From Photobacterium sp. CCB-ST2H9 (lineage in GTDB: Bacteria > Pseudomonadota > Gammaproteobacteria > Enterobacterales > Vibrionaceae): a stretch of DNA of 64,000 nucleotides. Below are positions 53,545 through 62,817 of this stretch, piece after piece. The notes beneath the pieces were generated by a model that did not search any database, was not told the origin of the DNA, and saw nothing but the letters and a program-made list of their open reading frames with translations. How positions within the stretch are numbered: position 1 is the stretch's first letter; every line of letters begins with the position of its first letter. Made by a program: the position numbers and the translations under genes. Where the stretch lies: assembly GCF_023151555.2 (NCBI RefSeq), contig NZ_CP100426.1, positions 744,001 through 808,000 of the forward strand, written 5' to 3'.

Positions 53545-55899
53545 ATGAAAGACAGTATATCCAGACTGCCAGTCAAGCGAGCTTACCTCGTTACGATGGC
53601 AGTGATTGCCCTGCTGATTGCAGCAACGATCGGGGCAAAAAACCTTTACTTCCGTGGTGATTACAGCATCTTTTTTGATGGTGATAACCCTCAGCTACAA
53701 GCATTCAATACCATTCAGGACACCTTCAGTAAAACAGACAATATCAGCTTTGTCATAGCCCCGCGAGACAGGCATGTGTTTACCCCGGAAACCATGATTC
53801 TGTTGAGAAATCTGACAAACGACAGCTGGCAGATCCCTTTTTCAAGCCGCGTAGATTCGCTGGCCAATTTCCAGCATACAGAAGCAGTTGAAGATGACCT
53901 GCTGGTAGAAGATCTGCTCCTCGAAGACTATCCATTGGATCAGGCTCGGGTGAATAAAGTGAAAACAATCGCCTTGCAAGAGCCTCTTCTGCGGGATGCA
54001 CTGATCTCCGCCAAAGGAGATGTTGCAGTCGTAAATGTGACTTTGCAAATGCCAAAAGTTGACGAAACGGCAGAAATTACCAAAGTCACCAATTTCTCTC
54101 AGGCATTGCTGGATAAATATCGCGCCGAATACCCGGATGTCGATTTCTACCAGGCTGGCATTGTTGCCATGAACCGGACGTTCATGGACATGGCCCAACA
54201 AGACAGCAGTACACTGGTACCTGCGATGGTCCTGATCGTCCTCGTTTTCCTGACCCTGATGTTGCGAACATTCACTGCCGTGCTGGCCACACTGATTGTG
54301 ATTATCGGCTCAGTGACCGCAACCATGGGTATCTCGGGCTGGGCGGGAATGTTCCTCAGTACCGCCACCGTCAATGTCCCGACGTTAGTGCTCACCCTGG
54401 CTGTCGCCGACTGTGTTCATGTGATCGCAACCATGCGTCAGGGCATGCAGCGCGGCATGGGGAAACAAGATGCGATTCACTACAGCATCACGCTGAACGC
54501 CATACCGGTTCTCATCACTTCAGCGACGACCGCGATCGGTTTTCTGATGATGAACGCTTCAGATTCGCCGATTCTACGTGATTTGGGCAATCTGTCAGCA
54601 CTGGGCATTATGATCGCCTGCTTCCTTTCCGTCAGCCTGCTGCCTGCTTTACTGACGATTCTGCCAATGCGTGCACCGGCGATCCAGCCTGAAGGTCAGT
54701 CCGGCTGGACCAATAAACTTGGAAACCTGGTTGTTCAGCACCGTAAAATCATTCTGCCGCTGTCGATCGTCGTCCTCGCCGGCTCATCGCTGCTTTTGCC
54801 CCGCAATGTCGTGAATGACGAGCCAGTGAAATACTTTGGCACCAACAGTGAATTCCGTCAGGCTGCCGACTTCATGGCAGACAACATCAGCGGGATGACT
54901 TCCGTCAGCATTGCAATTCACTCCGGACAACCACAGGGGATTGCCGATCCATCATTTCTGAAAATTCTGCGTGATTTTACTGACTGGTTACGCATCCAGC
55001 CGGAGACCGATCATGTTGCCAGCCTGAGTGATGTCTTCAAGCGCCTCAACAAGAACATGCACGGAGATGACAGCCACTGGTACAGACTGCCTGAAGACAG
55101 AGCACTGGCTGCCCAATATCTGCTGCTGTATGAAATGTCACTGCCGTACGGACTTGACCTGAACAACCAGCTGAATGTCGACAAGTCTTCCGTCAAGCTG
55201 ACCCTGACGACCAAGAATATCGGCAGTAAAGAACTGGTTGCGATGGAAGCCAGAATTTATGACTGGTTTGCCGGCAATGCGCCGGGTTATCGGGTCACCG
55301 CTTCAAGTCCGAACCTGATGTTCGCTCACATTGGTGAGACCAACATGGCCAGTATGCTCGGGACACTCCCGGTCACCCTGGTCCTGATTTCTGCGCTGAT
55401 GATTTTTGCGCTCCGTTCATTGCGACTGGGCGTGATCAGCCTGATCCCGAACATTGCCCCCGCTGCGATTGGCTTCGGCATCTGGTCACTGTGGTCCGGA
55501 GAAATCAATCTGGGTCTGTCTGTGGTGGTCACTATGACGCTGGGTATTGTCGTTGACGACGCCGTACATTTCCTCAGCAAGTACCAGATTGCCCGGAAAG
55601 AAGGCCGAAATGCAGAAGAAGCCGTCCGTTACGCTTTCAATACGGTGGGCCGCGCTTTATGGATTACGACTGTCGTTCTGGTGGCTGGTTTCATGGTGCT
55701 CGCCAGTTCAAGTTTCCGTCTGAACAGCGACCTCGGTCAGCTGAGCGCATTGATCATCTTTATTGCGCTTGTTGTGGACTTCCTGATGCTGCCAACCATG
55801 CTCATGCTGTTTGACCGCAAACCCGTATCGCAAGGTGATGCCGAAACTGCCTCACCCGACAACAAGTTAACAAATACAAATCATCCAATTACCCAATAA
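53545..55899 (+). CDS. RND-superfamily exporter, MMPL/HAE3 type
   Basis: A 784-residue inner-membrane protein with two repeats, each of one helix, a large periplasmic loop, and five more helices. Helix-4 and helix-10 motifs LAVADCVHVIATM and GIVVDDAVHFLSK are typical of MMPL/HAE3 transporters (hopanoid and lipid exporters such as HpnN). ATG 53545 has GGAG seven bases upstream; ATG 53533 lacks a site. It is followed by a LolA-like protein and an outer-membrane barrel, so the operon could move a lipid or hydrophobic compound across the envelope. The substrate is unknown. Confidence 0.9.
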   Translation: MKDSISRLPVKRAYLVTMAVIALLIAATIGAKNLYFRGDYSIFFDGDNPQLQAFNTIQDTFSKTDNISFVIAPRDRHVFTPETMILLRNLTNDSWQIPFSSRVDSLANFQHTEAVEDDLLVEDLLLEDYPLDQARVNKVKTIALQEPLLRDALISAKGDVAVVNVTLQMPKVDETAEITKVTNFSQALLDKYRAEYPDVDFYQAGIVAMNRTFMDMAQQDSSTLVPAMVLIVLVFLTLMLRTFTAVLATLIVIIGSVTATMGISGWAGMFLSTATVNVPTLVLTLAVADCVHVIATMRQGMQRGMGKQDAIHYSITLNAIPVLITSATTAIGFLMMNASDSPILRDLGNLSALGIMIACFLSVSLLPALLTILPMRAPAIQPEGQSGWTNKLGNLVVQHRKIILPLSIVVLAGSSLLLPRNVVNDEPVKYFGTNSEFRQAADFMADNISGMTSVSIAIHSGQPQGIADPSFLKILRDFTDWLRIQPETDHVASLSDVFKRLNKNMHGDDSHWYRLPEDRALAAQYLLLYEMSLPYGLDLNNQLNVDKSSVKLTLTTKNIGSKELVAMEARIYDWFAGNAPGYRVTASSPNLMFAHIGETNMASMLGTLPVTLVLISALMIFALRSLRLGVISLIPNIAPAAIGFGIWSLWSGEINLGLSVVVTMTLGIVVDDAVHFLSKYQIARKEGRNAEEAVRYAFNTVGRALWITTVVLVAGFMVLASSSFRLNSDLGQLSALIIFIALVVDFLMLPTMLMLFDRKPVSQGDAETASPDNKLTNTNHPITQ

Positions 55900-55927
55900 A
55901 AATTGATTCGAGACGAAGGAGAACGTG

Positions 55928-56740
55928 ATGACCAATCAAACTGCGCGAATCACCCAATGGCTGGCTCCAATCGGCATGATTGTTGCCCTTGGTTTAGCGG
56001 TGATACCGGCCGTTTGCCATGCCGGTAACGAACAGGGACTCGACATCGCAAAAGAACGTAAAGCACGGGATACTGGCTGGGGCGACAGTATTGCCGACAT
56101 GACCATGCTGTTGTCCAATGCTCAGGGTGAAAGCAGCACCCGTAAAATGCGCATCAAAACCCTGGAAGTCGCCGATGATGGTGATAAAGGACTGACGATT
56201 TTCGATCAGCCGCGTGATGTTCAGGGCACCGCCTTTCTCAATTTTGCCCATACCACAAAGCCGGATGATCAGTGGCTTTACCTTCCTGCCCTGAAGCGTG
56301 TCAAACGCATTGCATCTCGCAACAAGTCCGGTCCGTTTATGGGCAGTGAATTTGCCTACGAAGACTTAAGTTCGTTCGAGCTTGAGAAATATGATTTTAC
56401 TTATCTGGGCAATGAAACCCTCGATGGCCAGTCCGTATTCAAAGTTCAACAGATTCCGACCGATGAATATTCCGGTTATACCAAGCAACTGGTCTGGATC
56501 GATCAAGACCAGTATCGTCCGCTGAAAGTTGAGTTTTACGATCGGAAAGACAGCCTGCTGAAAACGCTGAATTTTGAAGAATACACGCAGTATCTGAACA
56601 AGTACTGGCGTGCGCATAAAATGACGATGACCAATCATCAGACAGGAAAAACAACGGTGCTGACCACTCATGAGCTGACTTTTAACAATGGGCTTGATGA
56701 AGGCGACTTTAATAAAGCCAGCCTCAAGCGCGCGAAATAA
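55928..56740 (+). CDS. LolA-like outer-membrane lipoprotein-sorting family protein
   Basis: A 270-residue periplasmic protein. Signal peptide (LAPIGMIVALGLAVIPAVCHA), then a LolA/LolB-like half-barrel with the family stretches RKMRIKTLEV, DDQWLYLPALKRVKRIASRN, GPFMGSEFAYEDLSSF and QLVWIDQDQYRPLKVEFYDR. Proteins of this group are encoded beside MMPL/RND exporters and are thought to carry lipid cargo. AAGGAG precedes ATG 55928. Gap to the RND gene is 28 bases, to the barrel gene 20. Confidence 0.88.
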   Translation: MTNQTARITQWLAPIGMIVALGLAVIPAVCHAGNEQGLDIAKERKARDTGWGDSIADMTMLLSNAQGESSTRKMRIKTLEVADDGDKGLTIFDQPRDVQGTAFLNFAHTTKPDDQWLYLPALKRVKRIASRNKSGPFMGSEFAYEDLSSFELEKYDFTYLGNETLDGQSVFKVQQIPTDEYSGYTKQLVWIDQDQYRPLKVEFYDRKDSLLKTLNFEEYTQYLNKYWRAHKMTMTNHQTGKTTVLTTHELTFNNGLDEGDFNKASLKRAK

Positions 56741-56760
56741 ATCCAAGAACAGGAGCAATC

Positions 56761-57912
56761 ATGACATTCCGATTTGCTGTATTGCCCCTGTTTCTGGCTG
56801 CCTCTGTTGAGGCAGCCGGTTTCAGCGGCCAGATCAACCTTGAACAACGCCAGTTTCTGCATGACGGACTTGAAGGACAGGACAAAAGCCAGAGCTCACT
56901 GGTCATCGAACCAGAATGGTATACCGAATGGCAGGACGGCGATGCCCGGCTCACGATTCAGCCATTCCTGCGGCTCGACAGCCTGGATAATGAGCGAACC
57001 CATGCCGACTTACGTGAATTCATGTACCTGCAGTTAATTGATGACTACGAACTACGCATCGGTGTGGGAAAAGTCTTCTGGGGGGTAACGGAGTCCATCC
57101 ATCTGGTGGATGTCATTAATCAGACAGATAACGTTGAGTCCGTGGACGGTGAACAAAAACTAGGTCAGCCGATGCTCAGCCTGACCGCTGTGAAAGATTG
57201 GGGAACTGTGACTGGCTTTGTCCTGCCCTACTTCCGGGAACGGACATTTGCTGGCAGAGATGGCCGACTGCGACCGCCACTTCCGGTTAATGACGATGCC
57301 CGTTATGAATCATCCGCGGGCCAGGAACACATCGACGGATCACTTCGTTACAGCCATTACTTCGGTGATTGGGATATAGGTGCCAGCTATTTCAAAGGCA
57401 CCAACCGGGAGCCTTATTTCCTGCCCGGTTCGACCAGCCTGACGCCCTATTACGCACAAATGGAGCAAACCAGCGTCGATATTCAGGGCATTTTCGGCAC
57501 CTGGTTGCTAAAGCTTGAAGCCTTATACCGTGACAGTCTGGAAAACCATTCTGCGGCAGTGACTGGTTTTGAATACACCATCGTTGGGGCATTTGAGACT
57601 TACTGGGATATCGGCCTGATTGCTGAATACCAGTACGACTCTCGTTCAGAAAGCCTGAATCAGAACGATTTATTCCTCGGAACCCGGTTTGCCCTGAATG
57701 ATATCGACGGTACAGAGGTTCTGATAGGGATCAGTCAGGATTTGGATCATCGTCAGGAATCAACCGGACGTGTTGAAGCTTCTGCCCGCATCAATAACAA
57801 CTGGAAATGGCGCGCGAATGCCTGGTGGTTTAATGCTGACAAACTGGACAGCCCTTTGTATTTTGCGCGCAAAGATGACTTCATTGAGCTGGCGTTAGAA
57901 TATTATTTTTAA
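56761..57912 (+). CDS. Predicted outer-membrane beta-barrel of RND operon
   Basis: A 383-residue protein with a short signal peptide (FAVLPLFLAASVEA) and amphipathic strands throughout (LRIGVGKVFWGVTESIHLVD; LRYSHYFGDWDIGASYFKGT; ETYWDIGLIAEYQYDSRSES), ending in the barrel signal FIELALEYYF. It resembles the DUF1302-like barrels found with MMPL exporters. AGGAG precedes ATG 56761. As third gene of the operon it may accept cargo at the outer membrane (inference). Confidence 0.82.
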   Translation: MTFRFAVLPLFLAASVEAAGFSGQINLEQRQFLHDGLEGQDKSQSSLVIEPEWYTEWQDGDARLTIQPFLRLDSLDNERTHADLREFMYLQLIDDYELRIGVGKVFWGVTESIHLVDVINQTDNVESVDGEQKLGQPMLSLTAVKDWGTVTGFVLPYFRERTFAGRDGRLRPPLPVNDDARYESSAGQEHIDGSLRYSHYFGDWDIGASYFKGTNREPYFLPGSTSLTPYYAQMEQTSVDIQGIFGTWLLKLEALYRDSLENHSAAVTGFEYTIVGAFETYWDIGLIAEYQYDSRSESLNQNDLFLGTRFALNDIDGTEVLIGISQDLDHRQESTGRVEASARINNNWKWRANAWWFNADKLDSPLYFARKDDFIELALEYYF

Positions 57913-57990
57913 GTGCAGTCCTGATCATCTATTTTTTAAAAGCTGATGCCGGAAAAACTCCAGTCCTCCGGCAAATCCGAATGAACTGAA

Positions 57991-58020
57991 GAGGAAGTGG
58001 CTCATCATGCCACTTACCTC
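57991..58020. terminator. Hairpin between RND operon and histidine decarboxylase
   Basis: GAGG-AAGTGGC (57991-58001) pairs with GCCACTT-A-CCTC (58009-58020) with one bulged A. Lies between convergent gene ends; no long T-run, so its strength is uncertain. Confidence 0.55.
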
Positions 58021-58039
58021 TCGCAGCTCAACAACGACA

Positions 58040-59191
58040 CTAGGCAACCGTCATGGTTTCATCTTCCTTCAAATCCAGTGCCACATCTTCAATCAGCTGA
58101 TCCAGAAATTGAATGTTATCAATCATATGCCCTGTGATAATGATGTGAGCATACTCCGCTGAATTCGCCAGACCATATTTTCGCCAAACCGCCTCAGAAG
58201 GTGTCGGAAAGACAACAATCACTGAGTTCGGGTTCCTCCAGGCTGGTACGCCTTTCTCGTTCATCTTCTCAGTCGCATATTCAGCCAGACGCAAACAGCG
58301 CTTCACCCGGAGTTCTTTTTCCTGCTCGGTGCTGCTCTTAATGGCATACCACAGCATCAGTGGTGTTATACCATTTCTTGAACCTGTGATTGTCTTATCA
58401 TTCGCAACAATATAATCAACGGCAACACTAATGTTTTCTACATATTCTTTCTTGGTTAACACCACGCCACAGGGTATCGGCGCACCAATCATTTTATGAC
58501 CTGAGACAGAAATAGAATCGATATCGTCTGCAAATGAATAAGGTTGCGGTGCGTCAACAAAAGGAAGAATCATGCCGTGAAATGCAGCATCAACATGAAG
58601 GTAGTAATCTTCTCGCTGAATGCCTGCATATTTTAATATCGCTTTTATTTTATCCAGATTGTCTGTCGCACCATGCAACGTTGTGCCGACATTTGTGAAT
58701 ATAATCGGATGCTCAGTTTCATTCAGTGCAATCTGTCTCTGGAGATCTTCATAATCGATTTCACCATTCGGCAGACTTCTGACCACACGATGTTCAATTC
58801 TGAGCAATTTCACTATCTTAGCGACGGAGTAATGCGTATTTTCCGAAAAATACAGAATACCATCCGGGAAGATTTCACGGGCCAGATAGCAACCATACAT
58901 ATTTCCTTCGGTGCCACCATTAGTCACATATCCCCAGGATGTTTCAAAAGGAATGCTGAATTTCTCTGCGAAATAGCGCATCACTTCTTTTTCAAAACGG
59001 AAAGTATTGAGGCTGTAAATTGATTCGACGGCCCAGTCACCGCAATTATTAAATGAAAACTGCCAGAATTTATCAAGTTCCTGATAGTTAAAGTCTGCCG
59101 AAACCGGATAGCCGATAACATTAAATTGATTTGATTTACAGGTATGAAAAAAGTCTTGAAGCATCTTTTGATCTTGGGCTGATAATTGCAT
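58040..59191 (-). CDS. hdc: Histidine decarboxylase, PLP-dependent
   Basis: A 383-residue PLP decarboxylase (group II) of the type found in Photobacterium, Morganella and Raoultella, about 378 residues. Visible: [52 protein letters not shown] (PLP Asp) and [15 protein letters not shown] with PLP Lys at residue 233 (Lys232 in the Morganella enzyme). It converts histidine to histamine, giving acid resistance or a siderophore precursor. No histidine/histamine antiporter or siderophore gene is adjacent. The ribosome site at ATG 59191 is weak; GTG 59203 is possible. AT content is higher than nearby genes. Confidence 0.9.
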   Translation of the reverse strand: MQLSAQDQKMLQDFFHTCKSNQFNVIGYPVSADFNYQELDKFWQFSFNNCGDWAVESIYSLNTFRFEKEVMRYFAEKFSIPFETSWGYVTNGGTEGNMYGCYLAREIFPDGILYFSENTHYSVAKIVKLLRIEHRVVRSLPNGEIDYEDLQRQIALNETEHPIIFTNVGTTLHGATDNLDKIKAILKYAGIQREDYYLHVDAAFHGMILPFVDAPQPYSFADDIDSISVSGHKMIGAPIPCGVVLTKKEYVENISVAVDYIVANDKTITGSRNGITPLMLWYAIKSSTEQEKELRVKRCLRLAEYATEKMNEKGVPAWRNPNSVIVVFPTPSEAVWRKYGLANSAEYAHIIITGHMIDNIQFLDQLIEDVALDLKEDETMTVA

Positions 59192-59511
59192 TGAGATAAC
59201 CACGTTTCATATATTATTTTAATTCGCGGCGATACTAACAACGAATTTTAGTTGCAACAACAAGCATATTTTTATTGATAAAAATGTTCTTATCTCGACT
59301 TTGTACAAGATTTTTTACAGGTATCCGGCACTGATAGTTCAAACAGAAAATATAAAAATCTCCAGGGAACAGTTATAGCAATCAATCCTGCTATTCTGAC
59401 TCAGAGACGTGATCTACCTGAAAGACTTGAAATTTCGAGCACATTTACACTTTTAAATAAATTTTGGTGTTCTATAGTCGTGAGTGGGTATATGTCATAA
59501 AGGAATGAGAC
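59192..59511. other. AT-rich divergent region, hdc / chemoreceptor
   Basis: About 320 AT-rich bases holding both promoters. A near-perfect inverted repeat of TTTTTAT/ATAAAAA around 59268-59285 lies on the hdc side and could be an operator or simply AT-rich sequence. No gene was seen. Confidence 0.4.
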
Positions 59512-60834
59512 ATGTTCGGGTTCGGGGTATCCAGAAAAAATGTTGTATCACTGACAAATGATGAATTTGTACAACGGGAAAACAACGAAGCAAAACATTT
59601 ACTCAATGCGATTAAAAATGCTTTTGCGTTCATTGAGTTTACACCCACGGGAGAAATCATCTCCGCCAACCCGCCTTTCCTTCGTGCCATGGGATACAAC
59701 CTGAGCGAGATTCAAGGCAAACACCATCGCATGTTCTGCACTGAAGAAACCCGTCAAAGTCAGGCATATCAGGTTTTCTGGAAACAGCTGGCGCAAGGTC
59801 AGCAATCAAACGGCTTATTTAAAAGATTAACTAAAAGCGGAAAAGAAATCTGGCTGGAAGCCAGTTATTGCCCTGTATTTGATCCGGACGGCTCCGTTTA
59901 CAAAGTCATTAAAATTGCATCTGATATTTCTGAACGGGTTGCCGAGCATCATGATCTTGCCAGTCAGATGCAGGCTGTCTCACGTTCGATGGCAATTATT
60001 GAATTCGACCTGAACGGCCATATTCTGAATGCCAATGATAATTTTCTGTCGACCGTGGGTTACACGCTGACAGAAATTCAGGGCAAACATCACCGGATTT
60101 TTGTTGCCCCTGAGTATGCGAAATCCCGTGAGTATCAGAATTTTTGGGATCAGCTCGTCCATGGGCAATATCTGGGCGGGAAGTTCGAACGGATCAACAA
60201 AGCCGGGGACACCTTGTGGCTTGAAGCCACTTACAATCCGATATTCGATGCCAACGGGGTACTCTATAAAATCATCAAATTTGCAACCGACATCACTCAG
60301 AGTGTCCTGATTGGTCAGGAAAACAGCCAGTTGGCTTACGAATTGTCGGTCAATACCAGCCAATTATCTGCAGAGGGAAGCAGTGCAGGCAATATGGCGA
60401 TTCAGCAGATGACTCAGATGGTCGAGGCCCTGAACATCACTTCAGGCGTCATGACCCAGCTGGAAGAGCAATCGAAAACGATTACCAGCATGGTCGACAC
60501 GATCTCCGGGATTGCAGATCAAACAAATTTACTGGCTTTAAATGCGGCCATCGAAGCTGCACGGGCCGGCGATCAGGGCCGAGGTTTCGCCGTGGTTGCA
60601 GACGAAGTTCGTCAGCTTGCATTCCGGACCAACGAATCCACAGAAAAAATCGATCATGTTGTGAAACAAAACAGTCAGTTAACCACGCGAGCGGTCTCTT
60701 CAATGTCTGAGATTATTACCCATGCCCACAGCAGCATGGAAAAAGTCAAAGAAGCCAGCGCAGCCATCCACAACATTGAAGCCGGCATCAGTGATGTCGT
60801 CAATGCGATCCGCAAAATGTCTGAAACAGGCTGA
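59512..60834 (+). CDS. Soluble PAS-PAS methyl-accepting chemotaxis protein (BdlA-like)
   Basis: A 440-residue protein with two tandem PAS domains (residues about 30-140 and 150-262; both carry the stretch [11 protein letters not shown] or [11 protein letters not shown]). An MCP signalling domain follows (about 280-435) with the hairpin tip [13 protein letters not shown]. There are no membrane helices and no HAMP. This matches Pseudomonas BdlA, involved in biofilm dispersal, and Aer-like receptors. AAGGAA precedes ATG 59512. The PAS ligand (haem, FAD or none) cannot be read. Confidence 0.92.
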   Translation: MFGFGVSRKNVVSLTNDEFVQRENNEAKHLLNAIKNAFAFIEFTPTGEIISANPPFLRAMGYNLSEIQGKHHRMFCTEETRQSQAYQVFWKQLAQGQQSNGLFKRLTKSGKEIWLEASYCPVFDPDGSVYKVIKIASDISERVAEHHDLASQMQAVSRSMAIIEFDLNGHILNANDNFLSTVGYTLTEIQGKHHRIFVAPEYAKSREYQNFWDQLVHGQYLGGKFERINKAGDTLWLEATYNPIFDANGVLYKIIKFATDITQSVLIGQENSQLAYELSVNTSQLSAEGSSAGNMAIQQMTQMVEALNITSGVMTQLEEQSKTITSMVDTISGIADQTNLLALNAAIEAARAGDQGRGFAVVADEVRQLAFRTNESTEKIDHVVKQNSQLTTRAVSSMSEIITHAHSSMEKVKEASAAIHNIEAGISDVVNAIRKMSETG

Positions 60835-60857
60835 CCCGGAAGATGCATCCTAAAAAC

Positions 60858-60881
60858 ATCAGGCCGCAAATGCGGCCTGAT
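60858..60881. terminator. Bidirectional terminator
   Basis: Eleven-base perfect stem ATCAGGCCGCA (60858-60868) with TGCGGCCTGAT (60871-60881), two-base spacer, between the convergent chemoreceptor and sixA-like genes. Confidence 0.85.
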
Positions 60882-60885
60882 TGAA

Positions 60886-61377
60886 TTATGACAAACGCTT
60901 TGGATAGTCAAAAAAGAGAAGCTGAGAGTTATCCGGCCCGAATTGTTTCCATTCCCGGGTATGAACAGCAAAGACAATTACGCCGCAAGTCGGAACATTC
61001 TCTGTTTTCAGCCCCAGACGAGCCACCAGATCATTAATTGCCGGGTTGTGGCAGACAACCATCAGACGTTCGACTTCATCGGAAACCGACTGAATTATCT
61101 CAACAACTTCATGAGCATTGTCCGTATACAGTCCCACTGTTGTAGCCAGTTCAGTCGGATGAGGATGCAACGCCTGTTCGAAATACTGCGCAGTCTGAAA
61201 AGCCCGTTCTGCCGTGCTGGACAAGATTCGCTGAGGTAATGCCTGCCAGGCCGCAAAACGTTTTGCCATATCTGCCGCATTATCCAGACCACGCTGGTTG
61301 AGCGGGCGATCGTGATCATCCAGATCCGGATCATCCCAGGACGATTTTGCATGACGGACGATATAAAGCAGCTTCAT
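60886..61377 (-). CDS. sixA: Phosphohistidine phosphatase (SixA family)
   Basis: A 163-residue histidine phosphatase with the RHG-type motif YIVRHAKSSWDD (His 8) and second His in VVCHNPAINDL (near 109). SixA removes phosphate from histidine of HPt/ArcB-type proteins or NPr. GGGAGG precedes ATG 61377. Confidence 0.9.
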   Translation of the reverse strand: MKLLYIVRHAKSSWDDPDLDDHDRPLNQRGLDNAADMAKRFAAWQALPQRILSSTAERAFQTAQYFEQALHPHPTELATTVGLYTDNAHEVVEIIQSVSDEVERLMVVCHNPAINDLVARLGLKTENVPTCGVIVFAVHTREWKQFGPDNSQLLFFDYPKRLS

Positions 61378-61458
61378 ACTCTTGGTTCCTCCCTCATTTT
61401 CTTTTGTCCTAAGCCTAGCGCAATCTGTCAGGCTTAACTCATACCTGAATCACATTGA

Positions 61459-62757
61459 TTAGCGGGCAGATTTTACAGCTCTGGCCAAACGGTGCGCGGC
61501 CTGCTCCGGATCTGCATTTTTACTGTGGAAGAAATTGGTGACGACATCAAAAATAGCCGCCTGCACATAACTGGTATTTGCCAGCCCCTGAGACAGACTG
61601 GGAACCAGCGTGTTCTGAGCTTCACTTGCACTGAAAGCCTCAGCAGATGCACGTGAACACTGATCAAACCCTTCCAGCGAGACATCGCTGCGAACCGGAA
61701 TCGAGCCTTTCGCCAGATTAAACTGACGCTGAAAATCAGGCGTCAGAATGGTATGCGCCATCATTTCCTGTGCTTTCAATTGTCTGGCAGAATTATTTTT
61801 AAAGAACGCGAAACTGTCGATATTGTAAGTGAAATAACCTTGTGTGCCAGGCGCGGGAATACACAGAATATGTTCGCCCGGAACTTTCCCCATGGCGGTG
61901 AGTTCCCCTTTGGCCCAGTCTCCCATAAACTGCATCGCAGCCTCGCCATGGACGACCATCGCGCTGGCATCACTCCACTCCATTGCCTTGGTTTTCACAT
62001 CAATATACTGACGCATCGCGTTAAACTGACGGAAAACTTCCACCATTTTTTTGCTGTCCAGCTGAGACATCTCCAGATCGACAAACGCACGCCGGTAATC
62101 AGCCGGACCAAGAACGGCCAAAGCAATCGATTCGAACAAAGTCACTTCCTGCCAGGGGTCACTTCCGAGAGCAACAGGCACAATTCCAGCTGCTTTCAGT
62201 TTTTCCGCCGCATCAAAAAACGCATCCAGTGAATCCGGCACCGTTGCACCCGCCTGTTTCATCAGAGCCGGGTTCACCCAAAGCCAGTTCACCCGATGAA
62301 TATTGACCGGCACAGCAACATAATGTCCCTGATATTTCATGATTTGGCTGATGACCGGAGGCAACAGCTGGTCCCAGTGTTCTGCTTGAGCGACTTTATC
62401 CAGATTCGTCAGAAAACCCAGCATGCCCCATTCTTGCAGATCATCCCCTTTCAGCTGTGCTGCTGAAGGCGGATTCCCGGAAACCGCGCGACTTTTCAGA
62501 ACCGTCATCGCGCTTTCACCACCACCGCCGGCAATCGCAAAGTTTTTCCAGCCAATGCCCTGCTGCTCCAGACTGTTCTGAAGCACATCCGCGGCATTCA
62601 TCTCACCTTTTGCGGTCCACCAGTGCAGCACCTCCACTTCTCCCCCCGCAGAATCCGGTTCCGCACTCAGCGCAGCGGGTGAAACAAAAGGCATCAGAGC
62701 TACGGCTAAGGACAAAGTCAATCGGCGAACTGTGCCAGCGGAGCATTTTCTAATCAT
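61459..62757 (-). CDS. ABC transporter sugar-binding protein (GtsA-like)
   Basis: A 432-residue periplasmic binding protein (SBP family 1). The signal peptide is TLSLAVALMPFVSPAALSA. The mature part starts EVEVLHWWTAKGEMNAADVL, typical of glucose/mannose binding proteins such as Pseudomonas GtsA. The other motifs are GKVPGEHILCIPAPGTQGYF and AAMQFMGDWAKGE. It follows a sensor kinase gene by 60 bases on the same strand, matching the gts/gltR layout. The permease genes are not downstream in the window; a SixA gene follows instead. Confidence 0.88.
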   Translation of the reverse strand: MIRKCSAGTVRRLTLSLAVALMPFVSPAALSAEPDSAGGEVEVLHWWTAKGEMNAADVLQNSLEQQGIGWKNFAIAGGGGESAMTVLKSRAVSGNPPSAAQLKGDDLQEWGMLGFLTNLDKVAQAEHWDQLLPPVISQIMKYQGHYVAVPVNIHRVNWLWVNPALMKQAGATVPDSLDAFFDAAEKLKAAGIVPVALGSDPWQEVTLFESIALAVLGPADYRRAFVDLEMSQLDSKKMVEVFRQFNAMRQYIDVKTKAMEWSDASAMVVHGEAAMQFMGDWAKGELTAMGKVPGEHILCIPAPGTQGYFTYNIDSFAFFKNNSARQLKAQEMMAHTILTPDFQRQFNLAKGSIPVRSDVSLEGFDQCSRASAEAFSASEAQNTLVPSLSQGLANTSYVQAAIFDVVTNFFHSKNADPEQAAHRLARAVKSAR

Positions 62758-62817
62758 CTGTTTTCAATTCCAAATCAGAGCATCAACACGCAATCAAAAC
62801 CGGCCTGTAACATGGTA

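Noticed and set aside
59268..59285. TTTTTAT/ATAAAAA inverted repeat as a specific operator for hdc
   Set aside because: Such repeats arise easily in AT-rich DNA; with one copy there is no basis for a separate site.
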